A program made the translations under genes and the position numbers. The notes below the pieces were generated by a model. It did no database searches. It was not told the DNA's origin and saw only the letters and a program-made list of their open reading frames with translations. DNA of 9,207 nt from Oligoflexia bacterium (lineage in GTDB: Bacteria > Myxococcota_A > UBA796 > UBA2385). How positions within the stretch are numbered: the stretch's first letter is position 1; every line of letters starts with the position of its first letter. Location of the stretch: positions 1 through 9,207 of the forward strand of contig JAADHA010000328.1 of the NCBI GenBank assembly GCA_013152105.1. The letters are read 5' to 3'. This document shows positions 6,244-9,207 of the stretch, in pieces.

Positions 6244-7320
6244 ATGAACACGCCCCATCTCGAGAACCTGCTCCTCCACGAGCTGGCGCGAAACTGGCGC
6301 CACCTCAACCAGTTGCACTTCAGCGGCGGCATGCGCCCACCGGTCGTCACCCTGTTCGACAGCACCACCAGGCTGGGCGAGTGGCGCTCGGCTGAACGGT
6401 CGATCGCCATCGCTCGCTGCCTGCTCATGGAGCGGTCCTGGTTGGTGGTGATGGAAGTGCTCAAGCACGAGATGGCCCACCAGTACGTGGACGAGGTGAT
6501 CAAGCCGGTCGGCGAGACCGCCCACGGGCCTGCCTTCCAGCGGATCTGCAAGCGCCTGGCCATCGACGCATCGTCCCAGGGCCTGCCACAAGGCGAGTCG
6601 GTGGACCCCCGTCGCCAGCGGGCGCTGAACAAGGTGCGGCATCTACTGGCCCTGGCCGAGAGCGACAACGTCCACGAAGCGGAAGCGGCGATGGCCCGGG
6701 CCCACGCCCTGATGCGCAAGTACAACATCGCCTGGGCCACCGATGGCTCGACGGCCAGGTATGTGTTCAGACAGGTGGGACCTGTGCGCACCCGGTTGCC
6801 GGCCCACGAACGGCTCCTGGCCGGGATCCTGGCCCAGCACTTCTTCGTCGAGGTGGTCTGGATCTGGATCTACCAGCCATCCAGAGACGCCGACGCCAAG
6901 GCGCTGGAGCTGTCCGGTACACCCGAGAACGTCGCCCTGGCAGAGTACGTCCACGCCTTTCTGCTGCGCACCGCGGAACGCCTCTGGGCGCAAGAGCGGG
7001 CTCGGCTGGCGGCGGCTGGCCTTCGTGGGACCCGAGGCCGGGGGCGCTTCATGTCCGGCGTGATGATGGGCTTTGGCGAAAAGCTGACCGCCCAGGCCCA
7101 GCGCTGCGTGCAACGCGAGGGTCTGGTCTGGCTGGGCGATGCCGGGCTGGAAGACTACGTCGCGCGCCGACACCCGCGCCTGCGAAAGGGCCGCCGAACC
7201 CGCGTGATCGCCGACGGTTCCTGGGAACGGGGCCGCCAGGCGGGCCGGGACATCGTGCTGCACAAGCCGGTTGAACAGTCGAACAGTCCACGCGGGCGGC
7301 AGATCGAGACCAGGTCCTGA
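6244..7320 (+). CDS. SprT-like zinc metalloprotease domain fused to DUF2786
   Basis: This 358-residue cytoplasmic protein has a metalloprotease-like front and a DUF2786 middle. HEMAHQYVDE at 75-84 is the HExxH zinc motif (His75, Glu76, His79), and His94 in TAHGPAF is the likely third ligand, as in SprT/Spartan-like domains. Residues about 123-161 (RRQRALNKVRHLLALAESDN, then EAEAAMARAHALMRKYNI) are a clear DUF2786. The Arg-rich C-terminal half (about 175-345) matches the kind of region that often follows DUF2786. SprT-like proteases cut DNA-protein crosslinks; whether this one does is inference. DUF2786 proteins occur in chromosomes and phages. ATG 6244 is the first plausible start but has no clear ribosome binding site. 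It appears complete and converges on serC with a 31-base gap. Confidence 0.85.
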   Translation: MNTPHLENLLLHELARNWRHLNQLHFSGGMRPPVVTLFDSTTRLGEWRSAERSIAIARCLLMERSWLVVMEVLKHEMAHQYVDEVIKPVGETAHGPAFQRICKRLAIDASSQGLPQGESVDPRRQRALNKVRHLLALAESDNVHEAEAAMARAHALMRKYNIAWATDGSTARYVFRQVGPVRTRLPAHERLLAGILAQHFFVEVVWIWIYQPSRDADAKALELSGTPENVALAEYVHAFLLRTAERLWAQERARLAAAGLRGTRGRGRFMSGVMMGFGEKLTAQAQRCVQREGLVWLGDAGLEDYVARRHPRLRKGRRTRVIADGSWERGRQAGRDIVLHKPVEQSNSPRGRQIETRS

Positions 7321-7351
7321 AGCGGTTGGCGGGCCGGGTGGACGAGCCCCG

Positions 7352-8452
7352 TCAGCTCTTGGCTTCAAAGTCCCGCATGAAGCCGACCAGGGCCTGAACA
7401 TCGGCCAGGCTGGTGGCGTTGTACAGGCTGGCCCGGATCCCACCGACGCTGCGGTGACCCTTCAGGCCGTGAAGGCCGGCGGCGGTGGCTTCTTCGACGA
7501 AACGCGCCTCGAGATCGGGTGAGGACAGGCGCCATGTGACATTCATCAGGCTGCGACTGTCCACGTCGGCCCGAGGGACCCAGAAGTCGCTGCGGTCCAG
7601 CTCGGCATAGAGCAGGTCGGCCTTGGCCTGGTTGCGCGCGCTCATGGCGGACAGACCGCCCCCGTCCTGAACCCAGGCCAGCACCTGGTCCAACGCGAAG
7701 ATCCCGAAGGTGTTGGGGGTGTTGAACATGCTGTTCTTGTCGACCATCAGGCCATAGTCCAGCATGCTGGGCAGGCCACCCTGCCGAGCCTTGGCGGTAC
7801 GGCGCGACTGTTCAACTGCCCACGGGGACAGGATGACCGCGGTCACCCCGCTGGGCCCCAGGTTCTTCTGAGCGCCGGCGTAGAGCAGGGCGTGCTTGCT
7901 GACGTCGATGGCCCGGCTGCAGATGTCACTGGACAGATCAGCCACCAGGGGCAGGCCGACGTCAGGTAGGGTGTGGAACTGTGTACCGTAGATGGTGTTA
8001 TTGCTTGTGTAGTGCAGGTAGCGCGCTTCAGACCGGACGGTGATCTCGTCGGGCCGGGGCACGCGCTTGTAGGCGACCGACTTGCCGTCCCAGGCCCCCT
8101 GGACAGCGCCCACCCGACCCGCTTCCTTGATCGCCTTGGTGGACCAGGTTCCGGTCAGCAGGAAGTCGGCCGGCGCACAGCTATCGCCCAGCAGGTTGAG
8201 GGCGCTCATGTAGAACTGCATGCTGGCGCCGCCTTGCAGGAACAAGATGGCGTAGTCGTCGGGGACGCCAAGCAGGCTGGCCAGCCGAGCCTTGGCGCTG
8301 GTCAGGACATCATCGAAGGCGGCGCTGCGGTGGCTGATCTCCATGATGCCGGCGCCCTGTCCCGCGAACTCGGGCAAGGCGCCCTGGAGCCGCTCGATGA
8401 CAGCGAGAGGGAGAGCAGCGGGGCCGGCTGCGAAGTTGGGAGTGCGAGCCAT
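7352..8452 (-). CDS. serC: Phosphoserine aminotransferase
   Basis: This PLP-dependent class-V aminotransferase converts 3-phosphohydroxypyruvate and glutamate to phosphoserine, the second step of serine synthesis. It may also serve pyridoxal phosphate synthesis. At 366 residues it has the normal SerC length. FAAGPAALP opens the protein as usual. EISHRS lies at 38-43 and FLQGGASMQF at 71-80. LVADLSSDICSR at 169-180 has the cofactor-ring Asp. YAGAQKNLGPSGV at 191-203 gives Lys196 as the Schiff-base lysine. LYNATSLADVQALVGFM near the end is also typical. ATG (8452-8450) has GAGG at 8465-8462, 9 bases upstream. It follows serA on the same strand with a 54-base gap, so the two probably share a transcript. 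No defect is visible. Confidence 0.96.
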   Translation of the reverse strand: MARTPNFAAGPAALPLAVIERLQGALPEFAGQGAGIMEISHRSAAFDDVLTSAKARLASLLGVPDDYAILFLQGGASMQFYMSALNLLGDSCAPADFLLTGTWSTKAIKEAGRVGAVQGAWDGKSVAYKRVPRPDEITVRSEARYLHYTSNNTIYGTQFHTLPDVGLPLVADLSSDICSRAIDVSKHALLYAGAQKNLGPSGVTAVILSPWAVEQSRRTAKARQGGLPSMLDYGLMVDKNSMFNTPNTFGIFALDQVLAWVQDGGGLSAMSARNQAKADLLYAELDRSDFWVPRADVDSRSLMNVTWRLSSPDLEARFVEEATAAGLHGLKGHRSVGGIRASLYNATSLADVQALVGFMRDFEAKS

Positions 8453-8506
8453 GGCGGTGAACCTCGGGAACGAGAGGAAAAAAGAAGAGGGGTGCGGGAG
8501 CCGCGA
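8453..8506 (-). other. serA-serC spacer with polypyrimidine tract
   Basis: In the sense of transcription the 54-base spacer reads from the serA stop through GCGG-CTC-CCGC, a 4-bp potential stem. A 21-base run containing only C and T then spans 8492-8472, with six T in a row, followed by the serC ribosome binding site GAGG. The stem is too short and too far from the T run to call a terminator with confidence. Partial termination between the two genes is conceivable. Confidence 0.3.
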
Positions 8507-9207
8507 TCAGGCGTCGAGCGAGACGACGGTGGCGGCGAAGACTGCGGAGTACTGGTGCAGGCTGGCCAGCAATTCAGCGCCAGGCGCGCTGTCGACCTGG
8601 ATCCGGGCGCTAGCCGCGGCGGCGCCGGAGAACACGACGTTCTCCATCTCTTGCACGTTGATGCCGGCCTGGCCCAGCAGGTCGAGCACGTGGGCCAACA
8701 CGCCGACTTCGTCCCGGTGACGCACGACCAGCATGTGGGTGGCGGCGGTGCGCTGCGCCACGTTGACGCAGTTGGGGACTTCGCCTTCTTGCAGGTAGGT
8801 GGACACGATGCGCACGACCTCGTCCCCGACGGCCTCGCTGGCCTGATCGGTGCTGGCCCCGATGTGATGCGTGCCGTAGACGGCGGGGTTCTTCCCGATC
8901 GGGTCGCTGAAGTGGTCGTCGCCGGCCCCGGGTTCCTGGGCGAAGACATCCAGCCCGGCCCGCAGGCCGCGGGTCTGGATGGCGGTGACCAGCGCGTCCT
9001 GGTCGACGACCGGGCCGCGGCTGGTGTTGATGACATAAGCCCCCGGCCTGAGCGCTTCGAGCAACTGAGCGCCGATAATGCCGCGAGTCTGTTCATTGAG
9101 CGCCAGGTGGATCGTCAGGGCGTCTGCGCCGCGACAGGCGTCGATGGCGGTCGGACAGTAGGTGACGCCCAGGGCTTCGGCGTGAGCGGCCGTCAGCAAT
9201 CGGTCCC
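8507..9207 (-). CDS. serA: D-3-phosphoglycerate dehydrogenase with C-terminal ACT domain, 5'-partial
   Basis: SerA oxidises 3-phosphoglycerate to 3-phosphohydroxypyruvate, the first step of serine synthesis, and hands it to SerC encoded just downstream. The frame is open to the right window edge, so the N-terminal substrate domain and most of the NAD-binding fold, including the Gly-rich loop, are outside. Numbered from the first TTG at 9199, the visible part has GAYVINTSRGPVVDQDAL (Arg61, catalytic), GLDVFAQEP (Glu89) and GTHHIGASTDQA (His112, catalytic dyad with Glu89). An ACT domain follows at about 152-230, with RDEVGVLAHVLDLLGQAGIN. This is the E. coli-like architecture, in which the ACT domain binds serine for feedback inhibition. 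Serine control is therefore likely here but not shown. Confidence 0.95.
   Translation of the reverse strand, partial: DRLLTAAHAEALGVTYCPTAIDACRGADALTIHLALNEQTRGIIGAQLLEALRPGAYVINTSRGPVVDQDALVTAIQTRGLRAGLDVFAQEPGAGDDHFSDPIGKNPAVYGTHHIGASTDQASEAVGDEVVRIVSTYLQEGEVPNCVNVAQRTAATHMLVVRHRDEVGVLAHVLDLLGQAGINVQEMENVVFSGAAAASARIQVDSAPGAELLASLHQYSAVFAATVVSLDA

Noticed and set aside
5973..6791. 272-residue minus-strand frame spanning the lipoprotein end and the SprT/DUF2786 start
   Set aside because: It overlaps two supported + strand genes and has no coherent domain. Only the short FG-GAP-like stretch between those genes, partly in another frame, looks meaningful.
7321..7351. Bidirectional terminator between the convergent SprT/DUF2786 and serC genes
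   Set aside because: Only a 4-bp stem (GACG-AGCCC-CGTC) can be drawn, its end overlaps the serC stop codon, and there is no T tract on either strand.

Overview
The window is GC-rich bacterial chromosome. Every long reading frame has the strong G/C third-position bias of a high-GC genome. A remnant of an FG-GAP repeat protein gene and the mix of neighbours (MscS channel, CPA1 antiporter, hipBA, serA/serC) would suit a Myxococcota-like or other high-GC environmental Gram-negative bacterium. There is no rRNA, tRNA or other decisive marker, so this placement is only an inference. I saw no insertion sequence, integrase, CRISPR array or phage structural gene.

Left part (1-3650, + strand): a compact run of three genes for ion and osmotic homeostasis. 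First comes a P-loop ATPase whose 5' end probably lies outside the window. Four bases after its stop codon a small MscS-type mechanosensitive channel begins at a TTG codon. After a 52-base spacer comes a CPA1-type Na+/H+ antiporter. The spacer holds three 13-base tandem repeats, which put a TGA in each of the three frames, and a 12-base palindrome. The antiporter is broken by a one-base frameshift at about 2861-2868, although both halves are otherwise well conserved.

Middle part (3651-5090, + strand): a HipBA-type toxin-antitoxin locus. HipB is intact and has an operator-like palindrome upstream and a second, imperfect copy over its start codon. hipA overlaps hipB by ATGA, but it has lost about 30-35 codons at about 4417-4421. 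By comparison with the family these held the ATP-binding loop and the nucleotide-binding lysine, and the loss also shifts the frame. The kinase should therefore be dead while the antitoxin/repressor survives.

Right part (5091-9207): a 364-base stretch with no convincing gene leads into a probable lipoprotein of unknown function (5455-6078, +). Next are a decayed FG-GAP fragment on the minus strand (6109-6220) and an intact SprT-like/DUF2786 zinc-protease-like protein (6244-7320, +). Converging on that gene from the right are two serine biosynthesis genes on the minus strand. serA (3-phosphoglycerate dehydrogenase with a C-terminal ACT domain, truncated by the window edge) is followed by serC (phosphoserine aminotransferase). 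These catalyse the first two steps from 3-phosphoglycerate to serine and look like an operon.

The points most worth a second look are the ATPase-MscS-antiporter cluster, the hipA deletion beside an intact hipB with its operators, and the antiporter frameshift.
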